From: JALZKA01 sp963715405 | GTDB lineage: Bacteria > Actinomycetota > Thermoleophilia > Solirubrobacterales > 70-9 | Assembly (NCBI GenBank): GCA_963715405.1 | Contig: OY970239.1 | Location: 744,001 to 808,000, forward strand | DNA: 64,000 nucleotides | Direction of reading: 5' to 3' | Shown here: positions 24,608-32,725 of the stretch, one piece after another | Numbering within the stretch: position 1 is the first letter of the stretch | Layout: each line of letters begins with the position of its first letter | Made by a program: the position numbers and the translations under genes | Notes under the pieces: model-generated | Seen by the model: the letters and a program-made list of their open reading frames with translations, nothing else | Database searches by the model: none | What the model was told of the DNA's origin: nothing

Positions 24608-24623
24608 TAGGCTTCCCACCATG
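24608..24623 (+). promoter_or_regulatory. Leaderless promoter of the 24621 gene
   Basis: TAGGCT (24608-24613) lies 7 bases before ATG 24621, with no Shine-Dalgarno sequence in between. Confidence 0.55.
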
Positions 24624-25319
24624 AACTTTCGCAAGCCCAAAGCTTCCCGCCTGCGCCTTGCGCCGCTGCTCGCGGTTGCGGGGCTCCTCGTCGTTGTCGC
24701 GTCTGCGTCGGCGGTCGTTTACGTCTACAAGAACGGTTTCAAGGCAAAGAGCTCGTACAAGGAGATCGACCAAGCAGGCGGCGGCAACGCCTGCGACAAG
24801 GACTACCTCGAGGATTCGAGCGCGATGCGGATCGAGGTTTCAGGCAAGGAGTTCTGCGAGTACGCGCCTCCTGTCTCCGGCGACCGTGATCAGCCCGATC
24901 ACGAGATCCTGATCCAGGGCCGGATCTCCAAGGACACGCCGAAGGACGTGCGAGAGCGGTCCTACCTCGCCGTTCGAGTGCGCGTGGGTAATGGGGACTA
25001 TTACGAGTTCAGGGTCTTTCCAAAAACCCGCGCCTACAAGCTCAATCGCGAGCCGGACAACCCCCCCGATTTCCCCGATTCAGGCCAGTCGGACGAGATC
25101 AACAAGGTTGGCGAGAACAACACGCTCCGCCTGAGAGCCACCGGCAACAAGATCTCCGCGTTCGTCAACGGCAAGCTGGTTGCGCCCCCTGTTATGGACA
25201 ACAACATGGGCCAGGTCGAGGGCCGCAAAGTCTCGTTCGGTATAGGAAGCACTAAGGGCGCAAACAACGGGCCGATCGGGGCCATCAAGAGGGTCAAGGT
25301 CGGCATTCCCAATCCGTAA
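24621..25319 (+). CDS. Secreted concanavalin/LamG-like (DUF1080-like) protein
   Basis: A 232-residue exported protein. An N-terminal hydrophobic segment (about residues 14-34, following Lys/Arg) is a signal peptide or anchor. The exported part has the concanavalin-like pattern with VRVRVGNGDYYEFRVF and NTLRLRATGNKISAFVNGKL, which in DUF1080/LamG domains forms adjacent strands that cup a ligand. The two cysteines near residues 54 and 75 could form a disulfide. A carbohydrate-binding role is possible but not shown. An arginine- and lysine-rich composition marks it as extracellular. Confidence 0.72.
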   Translation: MNFRKPKASRLRLAPLLAVAGLLVVVASASAVVYVYKNGFKAKSSYKEIDQAGGGNACDKDYLEDSSAMRIEVSGKEFCEYAPPVSGDRDQPDHEILIQGRISKDTPKDVRERSYLAVRVRVGNGDYYEFRVFPKTRAYKLNREPDNPPDFPDSGQSDEINKVGENNTLRLRATGNKISAFVNGKLVAPPVMDNNMGQVEGRKVSFGIGSTKGANNGPIGAIKRVKVGIPNP

Positions 25320-25333
25320 ACGGCGTTCGTTCG

Positions 25334-25349
25334 TACGCTAGGCCGGATG
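25334..25349 (+). promoter_or_regulatory. Leaderless promoter of the ClpS-like gene
   Basis: TACGCT (25334-25339) lies 7 bases before ATG 25347. Confidence 0.55.
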
Positions 25350-25637
25350 TCAACCGAGACGATCGAGCGCCCACGCACGGGCGGGCCGGGCGCGGGGCTG
25401 GGCGGCAACTGGCTCGTAATCGTCTTGAACGACAACCACAACACCTTCGAGCACGTGGCGAGCACCCTCGCGAAGGTGGTCCCGGGGGTCAGCCTGGACG
25501 GTGGGTACCGCTTCGCCGACCAGATCCACAACCAGGGACAGGCCGCGGTCTGGACGGGGCCACGTGAGCCCGCAGAGCTCTATTGGGAGCAGCTCTCGGA
25601 CGCCGGGCTCACGATGGCCCCGCTAGAGCAGCATTAA
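25347..25637 (+). CDS. clpS: ClpS-family adaptor
   Basis: A 96-residue protein of the ClpS fold, which delivers N-degron substrates to ClpA/ClpC-type unfoldases. The core is WLVIVLNDNHNTFEHV (about residues 22-37), and IHNQGQAAVWTGPREPAELY follows. It keeps the Asn-Asp pair and the His of the N-degron pocket, but the second Asp of the usual N-D-D triplet is Asn. The N-terminal tail is short and glycine-rich. No clp protease gene is nearby. Substrate choice may therefore differ from classical ClpS. Confidence 0.8.
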   Translation: MSTETIERPRTGGPGAGLGGNWLVIVLNDNHNTFEHVASTLAKVVPGVSLDGGYRFADQIHNQGQAAVWTGPREPAELYWEQLSDAGLTMAPLEQH

Positions 25638-25640
25638 GCG

Positions 25641-26006
25641 CTAGCTCAGGCGGACCGGCAGGGTCAGGAGCCTGCCGCCGGCACCGGGGGGAGAGGAGCC
25701 GACGGTTCCGCGCGATCGGGCCCGGATCCGCCGGCCGCGTCTGCTCGTCTTGTCGCGTCCGCTGAGCTGGGCGACGCGGATGCCGACGATGTCTCGCAGC
25801 TCCTGGGTTCGGCTGAAAGGGTCGGCGACGCTGTCTCCGTTCGCGACCGACATGGCGACGAGCAGCCGGCCCTCGACCTCGGCGCCCATGAGGGGCTCCT
25901 CGGGGCGCGTGCCCGAGTCGAGCTCCACCAGCCGTTCGACCGCTGCCTCGTCGGACGGGCCGAGCCTGCGGATCGTGATTCCCGTTGTGTTCGTGTTCTG
26001 GTTCAT
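25641..26006 (-). CDS. Small GNAT-remnant-like hypothetical protein
   Basis: A 121-residue protein beginning MNQNTNTTGITIRRLGPSD, with AAVERLVELDSG, a central EVEGRLLVAMSVANGD strand pair and ADPFSRTQELRDIV. This resembles the first half of an acetyltransferase domain without the acetyl-CoA loop, a common arrangement in Solirubrobacterales. The Arg-rich C-terminus looks disordered. ATG 26006 has a GGAGG site 6 bases upstream, better than the longer frame to 26090. The function is unknown. Confidence 0.6.
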   Translation of the reverse strand: MNQNTNTTGITIRRLGPSDEAAVERLVELDSGTRPEEPLMGAEVEGRLLVAMSVANGDSVADPFSRTQELRDIVGIRVAQLSGRDKTSRRGRRIRARSRGTVGSSPPGAGGRLLTLPVRLS

Positions 26007-26109
26007 TCGATACCTCCTGCTTGAGAGACGCTCGGCGCGTCCGTTTCGTGATGCGACTACCTTGATCCCTTCGAGAGATAAGCGCAACATGAAGTTCTTT
26101 GATCTGTGA

Positions 26110-26124
26110 TAAGGTCAGCTAATG
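26110..26124 (+). promoter_or_regulatory. Leaderless promoter of the LysR gene
   Basis: TAAGGT (26110-26115) lies 6 bases before ATG 26122. Confidence 0.5.
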
Positions 26125-27054
26125 CTTGACGTCAAGCGACTGCGAATTCTGCGCGAGGTTGTCACCCACGGCTCGTTCTCCGGCGCGGCGGACGCGCTCT
26201 ACCTCTCGCAGTCGGCCGTGAGCCAGCAGATTGCGACGCTCGAGCGGGAGGTGGGAATGAAGCTCCTGGAGCGCACGCGCGAGGGCACGAAGCCAACCGA
26301 TGCCGGTCGCGTCCTCGTTGATCACGCAGACGCCGCGATCTGCCGCCTCGAGGAGGCGGAGCGCGAGTTGCAGGCGATCGCCGGGCTAGAGGGAGGCGAA
26401 GTGCGCATCGCCAGCTTTCCGAGCGCGAGCGCCACGCTGCTTACGCACGCCGTCTCCGACTTCGCAAGGCGACACCCGAAGGTGCGGCTGACGGTGGGCG
26501 ACGCGGAGCCCGAGGAGTCGTTGCCGCGGCTGCGGGCGGGCGATCTGGATCTTGCCGTGACGTTCGACTATCCGGGCACGGTCGTGCCGCAGGAGCGGGA
26601 CATCGACCACACGCTGCTGCTGACGGAGGCGCTCTACGTCGCCTTGCCCGAGCACCACCCGCTTGCAAGCCGCGCCAAGGTGAATATGGCGGATCTGGCC
26701 GACGAGGCCTGGCTTTCGGGCACCGCGCCCAGCTCTTGCTCTCTCATCGTTCGCAGCGCTTGCCTCGATGCCGGTTTCGAGCCCCGGATCGCCTTCGAAT
26801 CAGACGACTACCACGTCCTCCAGGGCTTCATCGCCGAGGGCTTGGGGGTGACGCTCCTTCCCGACCTCGCTCTTCACGCGCTGCGACCAGGCGTCGTTGT
26901 GCGCCCGACGGAGCCGCAGGCGCCCCAGCGCCGCGTCTGGGCGGCAACGCGAAAGACCCGATCCGCCGGGACCGAGGCCATGCGGAAGGCGCTCGTCGAC
27001 GCGGCCGAACGCGTCGCGCGGGCCGCGGACGCGAAGCTGGAAGCCGTCGCCTAG
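26122..27054 (+). CDS. LysR-family transcriptional regulator
   Basis: A 310-residue LysR-type regulator. The N-terminal winged helix (residues 1-60) shows FSGAADALYLSQSAVSQQI, and the C-terminal effector domain (about 90-295) has the periplasmic-binding-protein-like pattern, for example GEVRIASFPSASATLLT and LPEHHPLA. It stands beside the ABM-like gene and, further downstream on the other strand, ccr, so control of ccr is possible. The ligand cannot be inferred. Its stop overlaps the stop of the convergent gene. Confidence 0.92.
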   Translation: MLDVKRLRILREVVTHGSFSGAADALYLSQSAVSQQIATLEREVGMKLLERTREGTKPTDAGRVLVDHADAAICRLEEAERELQAIAGLEGGEVRIASFPSASATLLTHAVSDFARRHPKVRLTVGDAEPEESLPRLRAGDLDLAVTFDYPGTVVPQERDIDHTLLLTEALYVALPEHHPLASRAKVNMADLADEAWLSGTAPSSCSLIVRSACLDAGFEPRIAFESDDYHVLQGFIAEGLGVTLLPDLALHALRPGVVVRPTEPQAPQRRVWAATRKTRSAGTEAMRKALVDAAERVARAADAKLEAVA

Positions 27055-27362
27055 CTCACGCTGCGGTCGAGCGCCGCTTCGGCGACGAGCGAGTGCCAGA
27101 CCGGATAGATCGGCTTGTGGTAATAGGCGAGAGCCTCTTGGCGGAGCGCGACGAGGTCGTCGGAGGCCCAGTAGTTGTCGAAGTCCGACTTTTCCTCCCA
27201 GACCGAGACCTGGCGGAAATGGAGCGGGTCGTCGATGTTGCGTGTCAGGTAGCACGTGCTGGCCCCGTGGGCGAGCGCTCGGTCGAGCGCCGGCCTCCAG
27301 ATCTTGAACCAGTGCTCGGCGCGGAACGGGGTGACATGCCAGTCGATGTTGTTGACGTGCAT
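27051..27362 (-). CDS. ABM/dimeric alpha-beta barrel-like small protein
   Basis: A 103-residue protein with an early strand (MHVNNIDWHV), a helix (HWFKIWRPALDRAL) and later strands (CYLTRNIDDPLHFRQVSVWEE). This matches dimeric alpha+beta barrel proteins of the antibiotic biosynthesis monooxygenase type, as does the His-rich tail. Catalytic assignment is not possible. It lies between the LysR gene and ccr, downstream of ccr on the same strand. Confidence 0.62.
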   Translation of the reverse strand: MHVNNIDWHVTPFRAEHWFKIWRPALDRALAHGASTCYLTRNIDDPLHFRQVSVWEEKSDFDNYWASDDLVALRQEALAYYHKPIYPVWHSLVAEAALDRSVS

Positions 27363-27376
27363 CGAAGGTGATCCTA
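27360..27376 (-). promoter_or_regulatory. Leaderless promoter of the ABM-like gene
   Basis: TAGGAT (27376-27371, minus strand) lies 8 bases before ATG 27362. Confidence 0.5.
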
Positions 27377-27386
27377 TCCCCGCGAG

Positions 27387-28649
27387 TTACGCCCCGACTT
27401 CGGCCCAGATCGCGCCCGGGCCGTCTTCGTGCTGGCCCTCGTCGTTCGAGGTCGCGCCGACCCGGACGGTGATCTTGCCCGTGTGGCGGTTCTCGTGCAT
27501 CATCTGGTGTGCCTCGGGGACTCCTTCGAAGTCCATCGCCTCGGAAAGCACGGGGCGGACCTTGCCCTCCGCCATGAGCTGGTTCGCTCGCATGCACTCG
27601 TACGCGTTTGCGAAGTGGGAGCCCAGGATCTCCTTCTGCTTCATCCACAGGTAGCGGACGTCGAAGTCGAGCGTGTAGCCCGAGGTGGCGCCACAGATCA
27701 CGACCTTGCCGAATGGCTTGACCGTGAAGACCGAGGTGGGGAAGGTAGCTTGGCCGACGTGCTCGAAGACGATGTCGGGCGCGTCACCGAGGATGCCCTT
27801 CACCTTCTTGGCGAAGGCGCGGGTGACGCCGAAGCGCTCCTTTTCCTCGTCGGCGGACTCGCCGCCCTTTCGCATCATCCCGGAGAACTCGTTGCGATCG
27901 ATGTAGTCCACGGCGCCGAGCTGCTTGACGAGCTCGCCTTTCTCGGCGGAGCTCACTACGCCGACGGCGTTCGCGCCCGCCGCCTTGCAGAGCTGGGTCG
28001 CGAAGACGCCGAGCCCGCCTGCGGCGCCCCAGATCAGCACATTATGTCCGGCCTGGATGTTGCAGCGGTTCAGCAGCATCCGGTAGGCCGTGAAGTAGGT
28101 GAGGCCGTAGGCCGAGGAATCGACCCACGAGAGGTTCTTCGGCTTGGGCAGGAGCTGCTGGGCCTGCACTTTCGTGAACTGGGCGAACGACCCCCAAGTG
28201 GTCTCATAGCCCCAGATCTTCTGCGAGGGAGCGGCCATCGGGTCGAGGCCGTGGACCTCGACGTCCTCGTAGGAGGCCTGGTTGCAGTGGATGACGACCT
28301 CGTCGCCGGGCTGCCAGTTCGTCACGCCCGGGCCCACCTTCCAAACGATCCCGGAGGCGTCCGAGCCGCCGATGTGGTGTCCGTACTCCGGATGGTCGCC
28401 GTAGCCGAAGACCGACACGGGCTTGCCGAACGACGCCCAGACGTTGTTGAAGTTGACCCCGGCGGCCATGACGCGCACGATCACCTCGAAGGCACCGGGC
28501 TCCGGCACTTCGATCTCCTCGATCTGAAAGGCGTCCTTTGGCTCACCCTCGCGCTCCTGGCGGATGACCCAGGCGGCCATGGTCTCCGGCAGCGTGCCGG
28601 GTTCTGAGTCGAGCTTCGAGACTTGGGCTACGTCAACTGCCACGGGCAT
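27387..28649 (-). CDS. ccr: Crotonyl-CoA carboxylase/reductase
   Basis: NADPH-dependent enzyme that reduces crotonyl-CoA and carboxylates the enolate to (2S)-ethylmalonyl-CoA, the defining step of the ethylmalonyl-CoA pathway. It has 420 residues and belongs to the medium-chain dehydrogenase superfamily. The catalytic-domain segments VNFNNVWASFGKPVSVFG and GHHIGGSDASG, the IWGYETTWGSFAQF stretch, the nucleotide loop GAAGGLGVFA (about residue 210) and GSHFANAYE near the C-terminus are typical of Ccr rather than quinone reductases. The start is ATG 28649, with an AGGAG site. The usual cluster partner ecm is 4 kb away. Confidence 0.94.
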   Translation of the reverse strand: MPVAVDVAQVSKLDSEPGTLPETMAAWVIRQEREGEPKDAFQIEEIEVPEPGAFEVIVRVMAAGVNFNNVWASFGKPVSVFGYGDHPEYGHHIGGSDASGIVWKVGPGVTNWQPGDEVVIHCNQASYEDVEVHGLDPMAAPSQKIWGYETTWGSFAQFTKVQAQQLLPKPKNLSWVDSSAYGLTYFTAYRMLLNRCNIQAGHNVLIWGAAGGLGVFATQLCKAAGANAVGVVSSAEKGELVKQLGAVDYIDRNEFSGMMRKGGESADEEKERFGVTRAFAKKVKGILGDAPDIVFEHVGQATFPTSVFTVKPFGKVVICGATSGYTLDFDVRYLWMKQKEILGSHFANAYECMRANQLMAEGKVRPVLSEAMDFEGVPEAHQMMHENRHTGKITVRVGATSNDEGQHEDGPGAIWAEVGA

Positions 28650-28757
28650 TCATCTCCTGCTTAGGAAGGAAAGGGCGCGCGAAAGCGTATCGGCGCGCAA
28701 TCTCGCGCCCGGTGTCAGGTTTGCGTCCGGAGCCGCGACTACCTTCGTGAGTCCACT

Positions 28758-30062
28758 ATGGAAGCCTCGGAAAAGCCTCAACTTCAGTTCGGAGACGACC
28801 CCTCGGGGACCGTTCGCGCGCTTGGCGACCGCGTTGTGATCGAGGGGCTCACGGTCGAGGACAGGCGCGCGGCCGAAGTTGTCCGTGAGCGCGCTCAGGC
28901 CGGCACGCCGGCGCCCGAGACGGTCCGCAAGGCGATCGAGATCGGTGCCCGCGTCCTCGACTCCGAGGAGACGGCGGTCAACGTCGATTACGTGCGGCGC
29001 GAGCTCGAGGCCGGGTTGGGGCAGCTCGACGAGAAGCTCGAAGGCACCCTCACGGCGTCGGCAGAGGCAATCAACGAGTCGCTCGCCGAGGTTTTCGAGG
29101 GCGACGAGTCTCTCCTGGCGCAAGTACAGGACACGATCTCGAAGAACACCATGGAGACGCTTCAGGCCATGAGCCGCGTCCTCACCGCCGATGACCCGAG
29201 CAACCCCCTGATCAACGTTCAGAAGCAACTCGGAGACAAGATGCTCGAGGCGGAAGGTCGCAATCGCGCCGAGGTCGAGCGCCTGCGCGACCAGCACGCC
29301 AAAGAGGCGCGCGCGATGCACGCCCAGGTCTCCGATTTGCGCAAGGAGCTCGCCCGGCTCCTGGAGCGCGAGGATGCTGACGAGCGCGTTGCCGAGGCTG
29401 AAGAGGCCGGCACCCGCAAGGGGTTCTCGTTCGAAGAGCGTGTGTTTGATGCGGTTGAGCGCCTTGCTTCGGTCCGCAACGACTGCGCGACCCACACCGG
29501 CGCCGAGGGAGCCGAGGGTGGGGGCAAGAAGGGCGATGTCCTCGTCGAGCTGGGCGCCGCGCAGGGTCCGTCCTTCGGCCGCATCGTGTTTGAGTGCAAG
29601 GACAAGCAACTCTCCAAGCGCGCGGCCTGGGACGAGCTGAACGCGGCCATGGCTTCACGCGCGGCATCCTTCGGCGTCCTGGTCGTCGCCGGGGACGAAC
29701 GGGTCCCATCCGGCCGAGAGCAGCTTCGCGAGTACGAAGGAAACAAGCTGATCGTGGCCGTCGATCGAGCTGAGCCCGACGCGCTCGCGCTCGAGCTCGC
29801 CTATCGCCTGGCTGCCGCCCGCGTGCTCATGGCGCGTGATCGCGATCTGAGCGTGGACGCCGCCGAGGTGCGCTCAGTCACCGAGGAGGCGATCTCATGC
29901 CTGCAGCAGGCTCAGGCGATCAAGTCGGCGCTCACCGGTATCAAGACCTCGTCGGACAAGGCTCGCACCGGGCTCGAAGAGATGGTCGCGACTCTGCGGC
30001 TCAAACTCGACAGAATCGACTCCCTGGTCGCGGACGCTGCCGACGAGGCGGAGCAGGCCTAA
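28758..30062 (+). CDS. Coiled-coil protein with PD-(D/E)XK-like nuclease domain
   Basis: A 434-residue soluble protein of two parts. Residues about 90-225 are predicted coiled coil, rich in Glu, Lys, Arg and Leu (for example RLRDQHAKEARAMHAQVS). Residues about 225-340 look like a restriction-endonuclease-like fold: an Asp in KKGDVLVEL, then I-V-F-E-C-K-D giving the E-x-K pair, and a buried strand SFGVLVVAGDE. Residues 350-434 are helical. This recalls DUF2130-like or mrr-type enzymes, but no specific match is recognised. No methylase is nearby. A role in DNA handling is only inference. Confidence 0.65.
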   Translation: MEASEKPQLQFGDDPSGTVRALGDRVVIEGLTVEDRRAAEVVRERAQAGTPAPETVRKAIEIGARVLDSEETAVNVDYVRRELEAGLGQLDEKLEGTLTASAEAINESLAEVFEGDESLLAQVQDTISKNTMETLQAMSRVLTADDPSNPLINVQKQLGDKMLEAEGRNRAEVERLRDQHAKEARAMHAQVSDLRKELARLLEREDADERVAEAEEAGTRKGFSFEERVFDAVERLASVRNDCATHTGAEGAEGGGKKGDVLVELGAAQGPSFGRIVFECKDKQLSKRAAWDELNAAMASRAASFGVLVVAGDERVPSGREQLREYEGNKLIVAVDRAEPDALALELAYRLAAARVLMARDRDLSVDAAEVRSVTEEAISCLQQAQAIKSALTGIKTSSDKARTGLEEMVATLRLKLDRIDSLVADAADEAEQA

Positions 30063-30523
30063 GGCAGCAGCAGGTCGTTCTGAGACGTCGGGCCGGGCGG
30101 GCCGACGACGAGCTGGGTGGGCTCGATCGCCGCGTCGTCTCCGGCCGTGGCCTCGTACTCGCCCTGCACGAGCTCGGTCTTGATCGAGCCGGTACCGCGG
30201 GGCGGGATCTCACCCGAGCTGGTGGTCTCTTCGGGTCCTTCGAGGACGAGCTGCTTCGACTCCTCCGTCTGATTCGAGATCGTGATCACGACGAGGCCCG
30301 CGTTGGGGTCGCTCGGGGCGATCGTGACGTTGTTCTTGTCGATCGCAGCCGTCAGCTCGACCGGGCTCGGGGGGCGCGGATTGTTCTCGAAGTCGTCCTC
30401 TCCACAGCCGGAGAAGCCCACGATCAGGGCACAGCCAACCGCAGCCGCTGCTGCGCGAAAATCACCACAGGCATGGGCTACCTCCCGGAACGTCATCTCC
30501 GCCGGGAACCCTATTCGACGCAT
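30059..30523 (-). CDS. Probable secreted lipoprotein
   Basis: A protein of up to 154 residues. A hydrophobic segment (ALIVGFSGC) ends in a lipobox-like FSGC near residue 40, and the mature part is a single beta-sandwich-like domain (VELTAAIDKNNVTIAPSDP, then VVITISNQTEESKQLVLEG). This looks like a cupredoxin/PCuAC or FixG-type fold without copper ligands. The long region before the signal segment suggests the true start is downstream of ATG 30523, perhaps ATG 30496, but no clear alternative is seen. Its start overlaps the end of the ygfZ-like frame by 13 bases. Confidence 0.55.
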   Translation of the reverse strand: MRRIGFPAEMTFREVAHACGDFRAAAAAVGCALIVGFSGCGEDDFENNPRPPSPVELTAAIDKNNVTIAPSDPNAGLVVITISNQTEESKQLVLEGPEETTSSGEIPPRGTGSIKTELVQGEYEATAGDDAAIEPTQLVVGPPGPTSQNDLLLP

Positions 30524-31492
30524 AGGTCGGCTGTCATGCCGTTCAGCCGCCCGAAGGGCAGATCGGCCACTTCCGCGGGGATCTCGCCGCCAACCAGGAC
30601 CTCGTCGCCCGGTTGGGCCTCCCGCCGGAGGATCGCTAGCGCGATCGGGCCGTGCGCGGGGGAAAGGACGGCGGTGCCGATCTTTCCGAGCTCGCGGTCG
30701 CCAAGCGTCACCACCGCGCCCGCCTCGGCGCCGGCCGCAAGCCGGAGCCCTCTCAGGTGGCGATTCGGCTTGCCCTTGTAGTGGAGGCGAGCGACGGTCT
30801 CCTGTCCGATGTAGCAGCCCTTGGTGAAGCTCACCGCTCGCTCGTTGATCCCCGCCTCCTGCGGGATCGTCTCGGGGGTCATCTCCCGGCCGAACCGCGG
30901 CCGGCCGCTTTCGACGCGAACGATCTCGAGGGCGTCTTCTGTCACCTGAGCGATCCCCCGCGCAGCGAGCGCCTCGAGCGTGCCATCGGCGTCCTCGGCC
31001 GCCACCACGAGGTCGAGGCCCAGGTCCGTGCGGATCGAGAGAACTTCGATTCCGTCGAGCTTGCCTTCCGCGTGATCGTTCTCCGCGCCGAGGGGAGCCA
31101 GCCCAGCGAGCTCGGCCGATGCGGGTCCGACGACCGAGACCAGCTCAAGCGAGCCGGTGTGATCTTCGACCGCTACCTCGCGGCCGACCGAATACATGCT
31201 GAGGTGGCGGAGCACCGCGGGGAGCGCCTCCGGCTCGACTCCGATGCGAAAGTCGTCGTGGCGTGCGAAGGACCCGCATGTCCGCCTGCATGCGGCCCTT
31301 GCGGTCGAGTAGCGCGGCGTAGCCGCCCTTGCCGGGCTCGATCGCCTCGACGTCGTTGGTCACCTGGCCCTGTAGATACTCGGCCGCGTCGGGTCCACCG
31401 ACCGAAACCATCCCGCGCCGCCTGACCGCGGCGCCGGCCTCTTCGCGAAGCGCGCGGTACTGGCCATCCAGCTCGATCAGAACCTCGCTCAC
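30511..31492 (-). pseudogene. ygfZ: YgfZ/GcvT-like folate-binding protein gene, frameshifted
   Basis: Two overlapping frames together encode one YgfZ-like protein, a tetrahydrofolate-binding protein involved in iron-sulfur cluster maintenance. The 5' frame (31492-about 31262) carries GPDAAEYLQGQVTND and GRMQADMRVLR. The 3' frame, shifted, continues DDFRIGVEPEALPAVLRHLSMY up to KGCYIGQETVARLHYKG, the family signature, and ends at 30511. The shift lies at about 31262-31276, after the codons for R-V-L-R. Either one base was gained or two lost. It may be a real pseudogene, a sequencing error or a programmed shift. A TAGAAT box lies 7 bases before GTG 31492. Confidence 0.75.
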
Positions 31493-31505
31493 CACCCCGA
31501 TTCTA
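31490..31505 (-). promoter_or_regulatory. Leaderless promoter of the ygfZ-like gene
   Basis: TAGAAT (31505-31500, minus strand) lies 7 bases before GTG 31492 and 4 bases before the alternative GTG 31495, which favours 31492 as the start. Confidence 0.5.
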
Positions 31506-31522
31506 GGCGGGTCCCACGCAGA

Positions 31523-31557
31523 GGGGTCAGACCCGGAACCGGAGAGGGGTCTGACCC
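31523..31557. repeat. REP-like inverted repeat (GGGTCAGACCC type)
   Basis: GGGTCAGACCC (31524-31534) and GGGTCTGACCC (31547-31557) are perfect 11-bp inverted copies with a 12-base spacer. Each arm is itself nearly self-complementary. The element lies between the divergent ygfZ-like and multicopper oxidase genes. GGGGTCAGACCCC-like sequences are known as REP elements linked to RAYT transposases in many bacteria; none is encoded here. Confidence 0.7.
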
Positions 31558-31588
31558 TTTAGGGTTTTGATGTGTCAAACTCTCAGTT

Positions 31589-32725
31589 GTGGATGAGCTA
31601 AACGAAGCGGACGAGCGGGCCCTCAAGCTGAGCCGCCGCCGGCTCCTCGCGGGGAGTCTCGCCGCGGCGCCCGCGCTGGCGGCGCTTCATGAAGTCGTGC
31701 CGCATCAGGGCGTCCACGACGCGCTGGGGGGCAGCCAGCGGGCAGGTGCCCACGCCGCGACAGGCCACGGTTCCGCGCATAGCGCTTCTGCGCCAGCCGC
31801 CGGCGTATCTCATGCGCACCTCAACGGCCTCGGCACGGCTGGCGCGACGTTCAAGGACGGCGCCACGGTCGATCACGAGGCGAACGGCTTCAACCCCACC
31901 GAGATCCTCCGCGACTTCGACTACGGCACCACGACGCGGCTCGCGAATGGTCGCACTCTGCGCCAGTGGACCCTGTTCGCCCAGGACAAAGAGATCGAAG
32001 TAGCCCCCGGCGTCAAGTTCCCCGCCTGGACCTACAACGGCCGAGTGCCCGGTCCAACCCTGCGATGTACCGAAGGCGATCTGCTTCGAATCCGCTTCGT
32101 CAACGGCTCCGTCCATCCGCACACCGTCCACTTCCACGGGCTCCACCCCTCGGCGATGGACGGCGTGCCTGGCGCGGGTGACGGGATCATCGCCCCGGGC
32201 AAGTCGACCACCTATGAGTTCGACGCCGAGCCGTTCGGGCTTCACCTCTACCACTGCCATGTCTCGCCTCTCGCCGAGCACATCGCTCGCGGCATGTACG
32301 GGGCGTTCATCGTGGATCCGAAGGAGGGCCGTCCCGATGCCGACGAGCTGGTCATGGTCCAGAACGGCTGGAACACGACCTTCGACGCGGAGGGAAACCA
32401 GCTCTACGCGGTGAACGCGATCCCGTTCCACTACGTGAGCGAGCCGATTAAGGTGGCGCGCGACGAGCTGGTCCGGATCTACCTCGTGAACATCCTCGAG
32501 TACGACCCGATCAACTCGTTCCACGTCCACGGGAACTTCTTCAACTACTTCCCAACCGGGACGTCGCTCACCCCGGTCGAGTTCACCGACACGGTGATCC
32601 AGGGACAGGCTCAGCGAGGCATCCTCGAGATGACCTTTCCGAACCCTGGGCCGTTCATGTTTCACGCCCACAAGACCGAATTCGCCGACCTCGGCTGGAT
32701 GGGGTTCTTCGAGGTGGCGGAGTGA
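31589..32725 (+). CDS. Tat-exported multicopper oxidase (two-domain, NirK-like copper site)
   Basis: A 378-residue exported oxidase with a twin-arginine signal (SRRRLLAG, about residues 13-20). The copper ligands are HPHTVHFHGLH (about 173-183), HLYHCHVSPLAEHIARGM (about 219-236, which supplies Cys, His and Met of a type 1 centre as in nitrite reductase domain 1), NSFHVHGNFF (about 309-318) and FMFHAHKTEF (about 355-364). Two cupredoxin domains suggest a trimeric enzyme. Substrates could be Fe(II), Mn(II), Cu(I) or nitrite. Its operon with a ZIP transporter and a DtxR-type regulator favours a metal. Start GTG 31589. Confidence 0.85.
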   Translation: MDELNEADERALKLSRRRLLAGSLAAAPALAALHEVVPHQGVHDALGGSQRAGAHAATGHGSAHSASAPAAGVSHAHLNGLGTAGATFKDGATVDHEANGFNPTEILRDFDYGTTTRLANGRTLRQWTLFAQDKEIEVAPGVKFPAWTYNGRVPGPTLRCTEGDLLRIRFVNGSVHPHTVHFHGLHPSAMDGVPGAGDGIIAPGKSTTYEFDAEPFGLHLYHCHVSPLAEHIARGMYGAFIVDPKEGRPDADELVMVQNGWNTTFDAEGNQLYAVNAIPFHYVSEPIKVARDELVRIYLVNILEYDPINSFHVHGNFFNYFPTGTSLTPVEFTDTVIQGQAQRGILEMTFPNPGPFMFHAHKTEFADLGWMGFFEVAE

